A DNA stretch of 64,000 bases, taken from positions 682,001 through 746,000 of the forward strand of contig JACCIC010000035.1 in the NCBI GenBank assembly GCA_018907035.1, read 5' to 3'. Shown in pieces: positions 35,761 through 47,890 of this stretch (the first letter of the stretch is position 1; the number at the start of each line of letters is the position of its first letter). The notes under the pieces were generated by a model. The model was not told the DNA's origin and searched no databases. It worked only from the letters and a program-made list of their open reading frames with translations. This DNA comes from Sycobia sp. Sy_11 (lineage: Eukaryota > Arthropoda > Insecta > Hymenoptera > Epichrysomallidae). The position numbers were made by a program, and so were the translations under genes.

Positions 35761-36780
35761 AGCGCTTTCGAAGCCAATGCCTTATTCTTCATTCCCATTT
35801 AACTTAATAGAACTTAACCGACTCTGCATTTTTTCCCTTACTTCAGTCATTTTTCGGGCATTTATTATTTAGTATGTAAATTATTATGCAAGAAAAACGT
35901 TGTAAATTTTGCTAAATTTCTTTTTAGTAGATATGTATTTATTCTTTACTCTTTTACAATTCTTTATAATTTTTCGATCAGTTTGAGATAGGTATTTCTA
36001 AGTGTAATCGATTTCTTTTTATTGAGAAGCAAAATTTGGTTGACTTTCTCATCAAGTCATCATCGACTACTCTAATGAAAGACAAAAAAAAAATAAGAAA
36101 AATGAAGTATAATCCGTATATATTATGTCTTTTTAAATGTTAGTTTAGTTTGATTAAGAACGTTTCAATTTTCGATTGTTGTCATAATTTAAATTGTAAG
36201 TTTTTATATTTGTGCCACTATACTAGTCATTATTACTACACTAGCCACTATACTATACAATTTTCATTAATTTATTTGTGAACGCTTAATTGTTCAAAGC
36301 AATGTTTAGTTGATTCAACAGTACATGTAATGTAACTAGTAACATTTTAAATAGAATTTTTAATTTTTTTTTCGATATAAACATTTTTGGAACTAAAAGA
36401 TCAGTAATCTTTACACTGATTACTTGGCAGTTTTTATAATATATTTCTTAATCTATTTAGGTTATTTACTTAATCTATGTCCAATTACGAAAACATTGAA
36501 ATTCATGTTAGAATTACAACGATTTTAATGAGTGAGGATAGGGGTAAGTATGAGAAAGCAGTTTCTTACAACAAGGAAAACTCAAATCTAAATCGAAATA
36601 GTTATGATTTGACGACTTTGTCCCGATGTGATTAGAGGCCGCAGGGTCTTATATTTAACGAATTCCTTGCTGGCATGGCGGATCGAACGTAGAAATGCAT
36701 AAACGTCATGATTAATGGGGTGCATTATGAAAAAAAAAAAAAAAAACGGCTCCATAAGAAAGCAGATAAATGACATTTAC
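35761..36780. other. AT-rich non-coding patch
   Basis: AT-rich DNA with an A17 run at 36730-36746 near its right end. Short direct words (CACTATACTA) recur at about 36216-36257. Confidence 0.6.
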
Positions 36781-37530
36781 GGCATCGATTGGCGTCGGTG
36801 GTAGAGGCGGCGAATGATTCACCGTGCCCCTCAGAAGGCTCGCCCCGGAGCGCATTACAGGCCGCGCACCCAGCCCCGACGTATAAAAGCCTCCAGCCGT
36901 CGCCATCGTATATGTAGCGCCGGCGGTGCGCAACGAGGGCCGCAGCGAGATTTTTCGCATTCACGAGCGCTCCGCCACCTCCGCGCACGACGTCATCCGG
37001 CGCGCGAGCGGAGGGCCCGAGCGTTAAAGGACCGTCATCGATGATTCGGGAGCGCGGCGGCGGCGGCGGCGGTGGCGCGAAATCCGCCGCCGTGACTATT
37101 ACGTCGGGGTGGGGGCGGGCTGCGCGCGCTTGCGCTCAACGAGTCGGGGAAGAGCGGACGCCTGCCCGTCCTCGGGGATGCCTCAGCGCCGCCTGTACGC
37201 CTGTACGCCCTTACCTCGTCGAGGCGCCGTCGACGCGGCGTCGGCTGATTTATCGGCGCTCGTCGAACTGGCGCGCGCGTAACGAGGTTCGGCTTTTAAA
37301 GTTGCGAGCCGAGAGCGTGAGAGGCAAGGGCGTCGGGCCAATGCGCTCTTTGATGGGAATCGCTCCAAGAAATAATGCGCGACCGAACGCCCTCGCCCCC
37401 TCTATCTCTTGAAACACCCCCGCCCCCCGCTAGCTCTCCAGAGAGAAGCTATGCCACGTCGCTCTCTGTCCTTACTTTTTCATCCGTTCAGAGAAGAACT
37501 TTCTTTTTGCTCTAGCTCTACCGTTCCTCT
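36781..37530. other. GC-rich non-coding patch
   Basis: CpG-rich DNA with a (GGC)n tract and a TATAAAAG word at 36882-36889. No initiator-type sequence follows at the usual 25-30 bases, so no promoter is called. Confidence 0.5.
37054..37073. repeat. (GGC)n trinucleotide repeat
   Basis: Six GGC triplets ending in GGTGGC. Confidence 0.88.
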
Positions 37531-38340
37531 CTCTCTCTCCTTACAATTTTTATATTCGCAATGGCATATACATTCTTTTGAAATATAACGCTCTTTTAAT
37601 ATAACGTTCTATTTATTTCCCAATGGTAATGTTCATCGGTAACATTAATTTCCTTAAATTTCATGTTTAAAAATATAGAAGTTCAAATCAAGATTTAATC
37701 AGACACATCTAATAGTTTAATATTTACAAATTAATACTACACATTTAAGATAAATCATTTTTTTCAGATTCGAATCTTGAAATTAGTTAATTATTTGGAA
37801 TTCTTGTTATCGAAAATCAATTTATGAATTTTATTAAATATATACACTACCTTTAGTAAATCGTACACACAAAAGTTTAAAAAAAATTACCAGGAACCGT
37901 ATAAATTAATCTAACTGTTACATATAGTGAAATCGTTATAAAAATATGCACATATATGCTTATATACTACTATGCTTATGTACAATATTCTACAAGGCAA
38001 ATATTATGAAGAAAATATCATTGTCCTGCAGTGAGTCCGATTTATGGCAAGTGTAATTTTGTTATGAAATTAAGTCCATGTATTTTATAATAAAGATTTT
38101 TTTCGAGTATTTGTAAAATATACGTGCGAAGAAAGGGTTTTCTGAGCGTAAAGCCAGCTTTAGGCTACGACAGCGACTCGTAGACCGCAATCGTTTCTTC
38201 GCTGAAAAATTTAACACCTTTGTTGCATAACTCACTACATTGATCGCGTAGATTTGAGATTTGAAGAATCGAAGATGCTCATTAGTACAAAAAGCCCGCT
38301 GAAGATCGTTAGCGTAAAGATAAGCAAATATATATGCCAG
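37531..38340. other. AT-rich non-coding patch
   Basis: AT-rich DNA; nothing specific seen. Confidence 0.6.
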
Positions 38341-38371
38341 CATCGAGGAAGAAATAGATAGAGAGAAGGAG

Positions 38372-38374
<3 letters not shown>

Positions 38375-38411
<37 letters not shown>
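38375..38411. repeat. (GA)n microsatellite
   Basis: Eighteen GA units. Confidence 0.97.
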
Positions 38412-38414
<3 letters not shown>

Positions 38415-39546
38415 GGGGGAGCGGCAAGGATAGCGATGCGATAAGCCTTTCTTCTCGGCGCGTAAATCTTAAGTTAGCAACGAAGCTGCGGAAGAGACTC
38501 GCGGACGGGGATTGGGGGAGGAGGGGGCAGGTGTCGCGGTAAACTCAGTTAATTAGACAAGAGTCAGCCATCAGCCCCTCCCCTCCCCCCTTTTGCCGTC
38601 CCCCTCCCCTACCCCACCCCGGCAAGCCCGACTCTGTCCGCACCCCCCCGAGGCTTGTTAATAACGCGTAATTACTATTATACATGGCGATACACTCTTC
38701 CAAGCTGTGGCTCCGCACGAACCCTATTAGATAAGACGACACCTTATTATACGGCAAACTAACGTCGGTATCGCGCGAGGTCCCCGCTTCCGCCCCCCCC
38801 CCTCCGCCATCCTATCACCGAACAAACTTGCAGCGCACGGAGCAGAGCGCGACTCGGCTCTGCTCCCGACAGACTGGCGTTTCTTCTCTATATCAACCCG
38901 TAAGTATCCTGGCGTTCGTCGCGTCATTTTCGGCATCGCCTTACCGAAACTTTCCTCAAACTCGCTTTAGCCCCTCCGTCCCGCTCTGCTAATACCGAAG
39001 AATGCGCGACAGGGAGCTCCTCGCTACGCCCCCTCCACCCAGCTGCGCGCTCGACGAGAGCTTCGTGGAAAAAAAAAAACCGGATCTACCCTTCCCATCG
39101 GGTCTCCGAGATTTCAGTGCAGCGCCTCGTCGCGCCCAGAAGGTGACGGAGGCGCTAAGGAGTCAGCGAGAGCAATTGCGAAAGAAATCTTTTCGCGCGT
39201 TCGAATTCGCACTCGCGACGGCTTTCAACGCACGTTCGAAGCTGACGCGACGCTTAGGGCGTAAGAAGCTCTGGGTGCCGATTCTCGCGCGACGTCCTCC
39301 TCGCTTCCGTCTGGTGCGCAGCTCCTCGCTTCGAGACGGCAAAGCATCTTGGACGATCGCATTATCCGAGAGCGCGCTTCGTCCGTTCCTTTTCAAAATC
39401 GTCGGCCGCGCGACGCCTGCAACGCGCACAAAACGCCGTCACCCCCCCCCCCGGCGCTCGTTTTGCATTCCATTATGCGCGCGGTGTTCTTTTTTCTCCC
39501 CTACTCGGCGTTCGAAGACGTTCCCCTCCGCGGCCTTTTATCCGCT

Positions 39547-39579
39547 CCTCGTTCCTCATTCCTCGTTCCTCGTTCCTCG
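39547..39579. repeat. 7-bp minisatellite (CCTCGTT)n
   Basis: Four tandem copies of CCTCGTT (one as CCTCATT) plus a partial fifth. Confidence 0.92.
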
Positions 39580-40597
39580 CGCGCGAGCAGCCCCGAGCAG
39601 ATCTCGCGGCGTTTTTATTCTCCCGCGTGTTTGTACTCTCCCCCCCCCCAATCCCCCGTTTAATGCCGCCTCTTTTACGAGGTTAGTTCTTTTGTGGGGC
39701 CCGCGCTCGCACGAGGGCGCGCACGAGCTGCATCCTTTGGTAATTTTTCCGGCTTGCCGAGCGGCCCTCGGAGGGCTGGCGGTCCCTATTTGCGCGCTAG
39801 TAATCGACCGCTTGTGTACGGGCAACGAGGCGTGCGCGCCAGCGGCCGACTCGGAGCGTCAACCTCCCGGCTTGGGGCTTTGAGGCGCGGCCGCGCGAGC
39901 GACGCGTCGGCAGGCACGACTGCGTCGCAATGCGGACTGTCGCGCGAGGCGAATCGTAAACATTAATGTATCGCCAGGGCCGTATTCTCGTTAAAAACAT
40001 TCAGACACACCGCCCGACGCCCCGGCCCGACGAAGGCGCGCGCGCGCGCCCGATGCCCCTTCTGCCCCTCTAATTGCCTCGCGGGAGAAAAGTTTCGCTC
40101 GGCGGACAGAGGGATCTCGGATGTGGGGTGAGGGTGAGGGGGAGGGGGGAGAAAGCTTCGCGCCGCAAATTGACGAAATAGTCATTTGGTTGTTGGGATT
40201 CGCGTCTCAACTATCCACTCTCCGACGGCTCTCGTTGGGCGGCAGGTTGCGGGGAACGCGGGGGAGGGCGCCGAAAGGCCGGACGGGCGCGGAGCGAAAT
40301 TTCATTGCCTCGTTTGGCTTCTTCTTGCCCCGGCCTCGGCCCTGATGCGTGCGCCGCGGCGGGGCGGGCGCCGCATTCGTACGGCTCGCGCCGCCGAGGC
40401 ATTTAGACCTTTTCTCGACTCATCAGCTTTGTGCCTTTAGCGGTCAGGCGCCGGCGTTAATAACGAGCCTGCCCGCCCGCCCGGACTCAAAAACACGAAT
40501 TTTCACTTGAACTTTCGGCTAACTGGAATCATCTACCGGCCAAGGATAAGAACAAAGTTCATTTTTTAATTATGCCGGCTGTTTGACTGGCGGCTAA

Positions 40598-40613
40598 TGT
40601 GTGTGTGTGTGTG
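40598..40613. repeat. (TG)n microsatellite
   Basis: Eight TG units at the right edge of the GC-rich patch. Confidence 0.92.
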
Positions 40614-40630
40614 CAGTAGAGTTCTCCGTG

Positions 40631-41560
40631 TTGTGCGAATCCTGCATTTTGCGCCCAATTCAGAAGTTCGCTCCTGCGAAATATTTCTCTACAATTTCTC
40701 AACTGCCATTTGAAATAAATGTAAATTTGCCAAGCAGATGTTGTAATTACTTATCTTTTCAGTTGTCATATTGAACATTATTTAAAATTATAACAAACAA
40801 GAAGATTTAAATATAGTGAGAAATGAAAATCTTTAAAAATTGTAGATATTATAAAAAGTGTAATGAAAATGTTCCATAAGTTTATCGAAACAAATTCATA
40901 TATTTATTTCAATAATTTACAAAGCAACAAAACATTCTCGTTACAGAAACTGTTTGGCGTAGCCTTTTATGGAGATTGTTTTGATTGAACTGAAAATCGT
41001 GAAGAAGAGTCGAAGTAACCAATGGTGCGGATAATCAGATTAGCTTTCAGGAACATTAATTTGAATTTTTTATATTTCAGATTAAGAATTGGTTATAAAT
41101 AATCGTAGTCTATTCAATTTTTTTTTTCAATGACTGCAAAACGCATGGTTCGGGATACCTCTAGAAAATCGAATATTTCTCGATATCATAAAACAAGCGC
41201 TATTAAAACTAAGCAAATTTATTGATTCTTAGCATAATTCAACAGGTCTTTCAGATCAAATACAAACGTTTCTATAAATTGAATTAAAGAGGTTATTAAA
41301 CACATTATTTTTGATTTTATGCACGAAATGTAAATTTACGTTATTGAAAAATCAAAAAAATTTTAAACATGCGTTATACCAGTTGGAAATATGAAAATAT
41401 AAGGGTTCGAGTTGGAAAAGTTTTTTCAAGCCCGAGCTTTCGGGAGAAATTAGTCCGTTGCAAGGATAACAAAGAATTAAAATTCTAGACCGGGCGTAAT
41501 ATAGTGTGTAAAGGTGCGCAAAAATAATTCTTAAAAGTTGCAGCCATTTTTCCGAGCAAT
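40631..41560. other. AT-rich non-coding patch
   Basis: AT-rich DNA; nothing specific seen. Confidence 0.6.
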
Positions 41561-42437
41561 GAAAGCACTCGAAGCAGCGGGAACTGGATGCTCGCAGAAT
41601 TTTCGCGCTTTTTAATGAGGGCACGCAGCCGTAATCATGCAGCCTTTGCGCATCCCCCCCGAAGCCGGAAGAAAGTCACGTAGCCGACAATAATACGAGA
41701 CAACTTTAGCAAGTAGCGAAGTCACGAAGATGCAATGCATTATCGACACAACTGCCGTCGCTCGCAGCGCGGGAGCGAGAGGGGTGGTGAGGGGGGGGGC
41801 GCCGGGGGGGGAGGTTGACGAGCGGAGGGGCACAAAAAGAGAAAGAAAGGAAGACGAGCGGAAGGAGATGTCCGCGCACTCGAGCCGGTCACACCCGCCT
41901 CGTGGATGTAGCGCCGGGGGCCGTTTCGTCAGTCGCGTCACGATTTACGCCGCAATGAGAACGTACTGCCGACCATATTTTAATTCTTCAGAGACAACAG
42001 AGCAACTCGCCAGCCCCCCGCCCCCTCGCCGCCGCCCACCTTCTTCTTGGCGTTTTCTCGCGCGCGACGAGCGCCGCTTGACACCGAGCTGCGCATAATA
42101 TTTAATAATTATTTCCATTAAAGTTGTAATAAACTTTAGGATACTTTATTAATTTATAGGGTGGGGGGGGGGGTCGGCCCGGCAGCCGGCGTGTTGCTCG
42201 CCCCGGCTAAAGGGTTGCCGGCGTCGTCGTCGCTGCTTCGCGGCTCGCTCGCGCCATTCGTATCAATTATCGCCGGCTCCTCGCCGCATCCACGAATTAA
42301 GAACTCCGAGTCCCGACTTCTTGCGTTCTCGCGCTCGTCTTCGAGGCGCGCGCGAGCGCTGGAGGGCCCTCGGCTCCGCTCCCAGGCCGCGCCGGGTCGG
42401 GCGCGCACTCGAGCTGCCCCGCCCCGCGGACTCGCCG

Positions 42438-42458
42438 CGCCGCCGCCGCCGCCGCCGC
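42438..42458. repeat. (CGC)n trinucleotide repeat
   Basis: Seven CGC triplets. Confidence 0.9.
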
Positions 42459-43245
42459 TCCCCAAAGTAGTGCTCGTTTTCGGCCGCGATCGAAAAAGTT
42501 TACCTGCGCTCTAGACGAGAGTTATGGGCCAACTGCCTCTTTACTTATTGCCGTCGTAATAAATAGATGCGAAACGCACACCGATATTCGGATAAGGCCA
42601 CGATTAATGGATATTCCTCTTTTATCCGTGCACATACGCGAGATAGCCAACTTTTCACGATAAATCTCCCGGTTCCCAGTCCGAAATTAACATAGGCACC
42701 CGATTCGTTTTAATCCCGAACCCAGACGCGGAGTGCACGGTTGCCCGCAAGCGCGTTACGGTATTTCGATCCTGGCTCTTTATAAGCATCCAAGTCTTTA
42801 TTTACGATGAAAAGAAGAATCCGCGGCAAGGTGCTTCTTCGCGAAACGGGGCGAATTACAATGGGAAGAACGGCGGCTCTCGGTGAAGTGGCCCTTCGCG
42901 CGCGCGCGCATAAGCACGGCCGTATTGGCTCCGAGGCAGGAGAAGGCCAAGTTAGAGTTGCGCTTTTTTTTGGAAAAGCTCGGGCTGAAAAAGTGTTTCC
43001 TTCTCGTCGGTCCGGCCGCCAGCGCCGCGCGGACGCCTCTCGCACGCGCCGAATGGCGAACGGCGATCAGACAGAGGTGGGTATCCCCGGTCTTAATTTC
43101 GAGGCCGGTCCTCGGCGGGGCGCGCGGAAGGGCGGAAGGGCGGCCCTCGACTCTCAGCGGCGCAGCTCGCGCGACGCGCCCCCGACTCCCGCGCTCGCGA
43201 TGGTCAGCTTCAATTGAAATCCTCCTTTTTCTTCCCCGGGCGGAC

Positions 43246-43296
43246 GGGGCCGCGGGGGGAGGACGGCCGGGGCGAGGGCGGCCGGGGGCGGGGGGA
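43246..43296 (+). other. G-quadruplex-type region
   Basis: At least six runs of three or more G (GGGG, GGGGGG, GGGG, GGG, GGGGG, GGGGGG) within about 50 bases, separated by short C-containing loops. Confidence 0.6.
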
Positions 43297-43387
43297 CAGA
43301 GCTCCGGCGCTCGTACGTGCCCGGGCGAGGGGACGTAAGCAAATCGCGTTATCCCGTGCTCGGGGTGGCCGGTCCGAGTGCGAGCGC

Positions 43388-43407
43388 GCGGCCGGCCGGC
43401 CGGCCGC
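43388..43407. other. 20-bp GGCC palindrome
   Basis: GCGGCCGGCC joined to its reverse complement GGCCGGCCGC. It is both a palindrome and a (GGCC)n tandem repeat. Confidence 0.9.
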
Positions 43408-43620
43408 ATCTCCACGGGGCCGAGACCGGAATTAAAATAAATACATATCTTAATTAAGCCGGGGGCTTTCATCTACCGGGTGCTCTTCTTTCTACGCTCG
43501 ATCTCTCAAGATTAGTGTATATACGGGCGAGAGCCCGCCGGACGTGAGCATTTTTTGCGACCTTTTATGAAACCAAAGCGGGCGAGTTCTTTAATACCCG
43601 GGGAAAAAAACTTGAAACGT

Positions 43621-44750
43621 GGCACCGTAAAAAAATTCTTTTAGAAGCAAATGAAATATTCTCAATCTTGAGAATTTTGTCGGAGAAATCTTGTTTCTGC
43701 TTTAGCGGAAGACTGTCTCGCTCGCGCTCGCTTCCTCTTTCGTTCTCTCTGAATTCATGTATGTGCAAGGCTAATTTGTTTGGAAAACTGTGCTCGCGCA
43801 AGTTGGAAATACGTCAAAAATTTTTTAATTCTAATAATACTCGTTAGCAGAAAAGAAGATTAAAGATTTATTTAATTTAATAAAGTTGGCAATTTATTTT
43901 TCAAATAACAATAGTAGATTTTGTTTTTCCGTAATTTTCATAAAAATTAAACGAAGGAAAACTATTTTTCAGTACGATGGAAAGTTTCAAAATAAAATCT
44001 AATAATTTTACATAAACTAGTTATTTTGACTTCTTTTTTTGTTTACTTTATTTACTGTCCGTGAGCGTGAAAGCTCATAGCTCTTTGCACTCTTTACTCG
44101 TTGTTATTTACGTATATTCAAATTTATCCCAAGGCTACGTCTAAAACTTGTTTCTATTGTAGACGCGTAAGAGTTATTCCGATCTTCTCTTTCTCAGTCG
44201 TATTTCCTGTTTTTTCGTCTAATTTTCATTTCTCACTGTACCTGCACAGATCCGATATTTCAGTACGTGTATAGAACAGAGCTATCTTTCAAAACTGTCA
44301 GGTATTATTCTGAATATAAAAAATTATATGTTTTCGCAATATCATCCAATCATCAAGAACAAAAAACCTCGTTTAAGCTTTTAAAAGTTGCTTTTATTTA
44401 TTATTGTATGTTCTTTCAATATTTAGAAACTTTTTTTATCTTAGACATAAAAATACTGAATAAGAAAAGGACGAGAAAATTTTACTACACATAAATCTAT
44501 TTATTATTCAGACGTAATTTTTTTTATAATATGAAAGTCCATTAAAATAAATGAAAAATTTTCATCATTGTCTAGGTAAAAATCTTCTAGATAATTGATA
44601 ATAGCGCCGATATAGTAAACTGATATTGGGTCCGGGACTACTTCAGGAAAATCATTTTTGTATCAATTCAAAAATTTTTATATGAAATAGGGAAAAGGTT
44701 AAAAAATATTTTTATAATTTTTATAAAAACCATGCGGAGATGGCTTTTTT
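43621..44750. other. AT-rich non-coding patch
   Basis: AT-rich DNA; nothing specific seen. Confidence 0.6.
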
Positions 44751-45027
44751 TCTCAGCGAACCATTGGAATTCGTGAAATTAGTCCTGCCGAATTCGAAAC
44801 TGAAAATGCGCAGTGAAGGCGACCGCCGTTTCCTGCAAAATCGTCCTCCACGCGTAATTCTCCAGCGAGATATTTAGCTCGGTCGCCAAAAAGTCGGCTC
44901 GCCACGCACGCCGAGCTCAAGTCAATCGACCTGATACCGTTCGCGGGGACCGGCGTGCCTTCATAACGAACGACGCGCATCAGACGCGGGAGGCAGCGCG
45001 GCATAACAGCGCGCGGCGGTGGCAACT

Positions 45028-45054
45028 GCAGCAGCAGCAGCAGCAGCAGCAGCA
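45028..45054. repeat. (GCA)n trinucleotide repeat
   Basis: Nine GCA units. Confidence 0.96.
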
Positions 45055-45445
45055 AGAGAAGAAACGACAGCGACATCCACCCGCGATATTGCGTTTCCTA
45101 CGTAAGCGCGACGCAGCGCGTTCAGGCAGTTATATTAGATCGGCGTGGCGCGAACGGAAGGGGGTGCGTGCGCGTATTGTACGCGGAGGTGGCGCGGCGA
45201 GGGCGAATGTCTTACCGCTATCGGAGCGCGCGCGAGCGGTAAGAGTGCCGTCGGGTGGTCTCCGGCACGCGGGGGGGGGAGGGGCTGGTTGCGAGGGAGG
45301 AAAGCGGCTAGAGCTCCGGTGGCAATTGTCGTCTTTCACTGGGCAGCTATACTGAAACCTCGCGCAGCAACCAAGAATCTCGCTAATTAGATACATAAGG
45401 AGGCTAATTGTAATAAGGTGGAGTCGGGTGTACGAGTCGAGGAGC

Positions 45446-45448
<3 letters not shown>

Positions 45449-45486
<38 letters not shown>
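45449..45486. repeat. (TC)n microsatellite
   Basis: About eighteen TC units with one TTTC interruption. Confidence 0.95.
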
Positions 45487-45540
45487 GCGTCTCCCTCATT
45501 CACTTTGTCCCTCTCTCATTCTCGTGCGATTTGACACTCA

Positions 45541-46210
45541 TTCGCTTGACTGAAACGAAGCTCTGACTTTGGATTTCTACATAGATGCTCATGGATCTTT
45601 GTTTCCAATTAACCTTCGCTTCCAGGAGACCGCAGAGCTATAAATTAAAAGATCTCTCTGATCGTGAACGATTTTCTTCCTGCAGACACTAGATTTTTCA
45701 ACCATTTTTCTTTAGTTTTGAGATTTTTTTCATAGTTTTTCTAGGTTACTGAACGAATTCAATAGCCTATAATCATATTCTTAAATTTTTAATATTTTCA
45801 GTCGCAGAGAGAGCGAGAGAGAGCACGAACTGTAATATAATAACCTATGATATTGCACCTCGAGATATTATATTTATACTATATATGCTATATCTCGTGA
45901 TATTACTATTTTAGCTAAGCTTTCAAAAGTGTCGAGAGAGGAGAAAAGTGAGTCGCATTGTGGAATAGATCATTACATATTCGATAACATTACTAGAATT
46001 GAACTTAATTAAATGTAGCGATATCCACAGATGCATTGTATAGTGTCGGTACATATATTGTATCGAAATAGGATGTATCAGATAAAAATAGAACATGTTA
46101 GCTTTATGAAAATAGGAAAAAGGAACTCGAAAAGCTGCCCGTTTCAGTTGGATATAATTTAACATTAAACAAAATTTTGATAGCAGTAACTTTTGAGTAA
46201 GAATAAAAAA
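45541..46210. other. Mixed to AT-rich interval
   Basis: Mixed composition with two separate GAGAGAG words near 45807-45820. Nothing else recognised. Confidence 0.5.
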
Positions 46211-46735
46211 AATGAGAATATGGAAAAGAACGACTGACGCCAGAGGATCGCTTCGGGAATCAGAAATGGCGGAGGGCGAACGAGTGTCAGGGACGAGGAC
46301 GCAGGAGGAGAGCAGAATCGAGGGGAGGGTCGGGGGCTGAGAGACAAGAGGAGGACAGATAACAAAAATACGAGGTAAGTTCCTTCGGCTATAACCTTTC
46401 GCGGGCTCTCGCGTGACATTAGCATAGTAATGAATATTATTACATTTCGGGAGCATTCCTAGGTGCGCTCAGTTTAATTTCATCTTCCCGCTCGTAAAGA
46501 TAATAAGCGGGGGTGGTTGCCGGCTCCCCGCTCGCACCTACACAACCGGCGGCGCCCCCACCCAGCCCCCCTCCCCGTCGCCCGCCCCCGGAGCGCGGGC
46601 TCCCTTCCCTCTTTTATATACGCTCGCGCCTCGCACCGCGTCGGAGCGTCAGCGCGGCGAGCGTAGGAATCGTCGCTTTAAGATTCTTCTTCGGGTCGCG
46701 CGGGAGGAAAGGCGCCGCGCCCCGGTGGCCGTTCG

Positions 46736-46768
46736 GCTCTCTCTCTCCCTCGCTCTCTCGCTCTCTCA
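46736..46768. repeat. Imperfect (TC)n tract
   Basis: CTCTCTCTCTCC followed by CTCGCTCTCTCGCTCTCTC. Confidence 0.87.
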
Positions 46769-46980
46769 TGCGCGCGCGGGGCAAGATCCTTTCCACCTAC
46801 AGTAGCTGCCCGACTCCCGGCTTTAAGAGCCTCGCAGTGAAGGAGTAAATATAAACTTGGGAAAGTGACAAAGATAATTCTAATAAAAGCGGGGACGACT
46901 ATGGGAGGATGCAAACGACGACGGCAAAACTCTCATCCACGCCGCCTCCCCAGCTCCCACATCCCACCTCGCTCGCTCTG

Positions 46981-46986
<6 letters not shown>

Positions 46987-47023
<37 letters not shown>
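46987..47023. repeat. (TC)n microsatellite
   Basis: About eighteen uninterrupted CT units preceded by a C7 run. Confidence 0.97.
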
Positions 47024-47025
<2 letters not shown>

Positions 47026-47890
47026 GCGCTTAATTTGTGACATATTCCGGCATTGCATTACCCTAGCGCGCTCCCTTCTCCCCTCTTAGCGAGTTAACGC
47101 CAGCCTTCCTTTGTGTCCGCGCGGAGCGCTCGGCTTTACGGCTTGCAAATCCGCGCGCACACCTGACTTTCGACGACGTCCTCGTTGTATCTCGGATATG
47201 GAAAGGGGGGAGGGGCCGGAAAAAGTCGAAAAGTCGTCGGCTCCGCCTCCGCTCTCGGCGCTGGCTAGGACTCCGAGAGCTTCTAAGATTTGCAGCTGTC
47301 TTTTTTCTCCTTTGTACGCGTTCGATTGGCCGATTGTTCGCGAGCGGAAAGATGCAGCTGTGATAGAGAACGAGAGCGAGGCCCGGCAGAGCTGGACGAA
47401 AGACGGCGAAAAAGAAGAAAAAAAAATTAAGCGCGCGAGATCGTTCGTTCCGCATAACGGGGGGCGAGGCAGTTAAGATAGCGATCGATGAAAAGGACGT
47501 CGCGTGGCTTGCTCTCTCGCCCCCCCCCCATCCCTTCTTTCCCCCGCTCGGCTGCCTCAGCCGCGTGGTCGAATGTATAGAATATCGGCGCATCCGGTGT
47601 TGACGGCGGCGACAATATGGAAATTCGAGCATCTTTTTTATTGCCCGCTGAAGGCCGTAAAAGCGGGCCGATTTGCCTATAAATACTCGGGGCGTATACG
47701 GCCTGCGTCGCGAACGAAAATCGGTTAAAGGCGTGGGAGGGATAAAGTGAGAGAAAAGAAATCCGACGATACTTTTACGGCCAAGCGACTCGGGGATAAA
47801 GATATAAAGCGACGTTAGACAGGAAGTCAGGCTCAAAGCTTTCATATGAAAAATCGCGGTGTTCTTAAATGCGACGCTTTTTCCTCGATG

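Larger units (their letters stand above)
38341..40630. other. GC-rich non-coding patch
   Basis: A 2.3-kb GC-rich patch holding the longest open frame of the window: 293 codons, plus strand, 39002-39883. That frame is Arg/Pro/Ser/Ala-rich with no domain. It contains the translated 7-bp minisatellite at 39547-39579 and a C-run translated as Pro, and other phases are also open over hundreds of bases. I read it as compositional. Confidence 0.5.
41561..43620. other. GC-rich non-coding patch
   Basis: One of the most GC-rich parts of the window. It contains a (CGC)n tract, a 20-bp GGCC palindrome, and a G-run region at 43246-43296. Frames are open in nearly all phases. The 224-codon minus frame at 42798-43472 is Arg/Pro/Ala-rich and unrecognisable. 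Confidence 0.55.
44751..45540. other. GC-rich non-coding patch
   Basis: GC-rich DNA with a (GCA)n array and a (TC)n tract. A minus-strand frame (45076-44753) runs through the array and begins with a Leu run. It is discussed under findings and not called a gene. Confidence 0.5.
46211..47890. other. GC-rich non-coding patch
   Basis: GC-rich DNA with two (TC)n tracts. The 278-codon minus frame at 47063-47899 crosses the whole right half. It is Arg/Ser/Phe-rich with no domain, and overlapping frames on the other strand are also open. Not called. Confidence 0.5.

Noticed and set aside
36882..36889. TATAAAAG as a core promoter
   Set aside because: No initiator-like sequence at the usual distance and no coding sequence downstream. 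The word is common by chance.
39002..39883. Longest open frame (293 codons, plus strand)
   Set aside because: Arg/Pro/Ser/Ala-rich over its whole length, runs through a 7-bp minisatellite and a C-run, and other phases are also open. No domain or family likeness.
47677..47684. TATAAATA as a core promoter
   Set aside because: No initiator-like sequence and no gene downstream.
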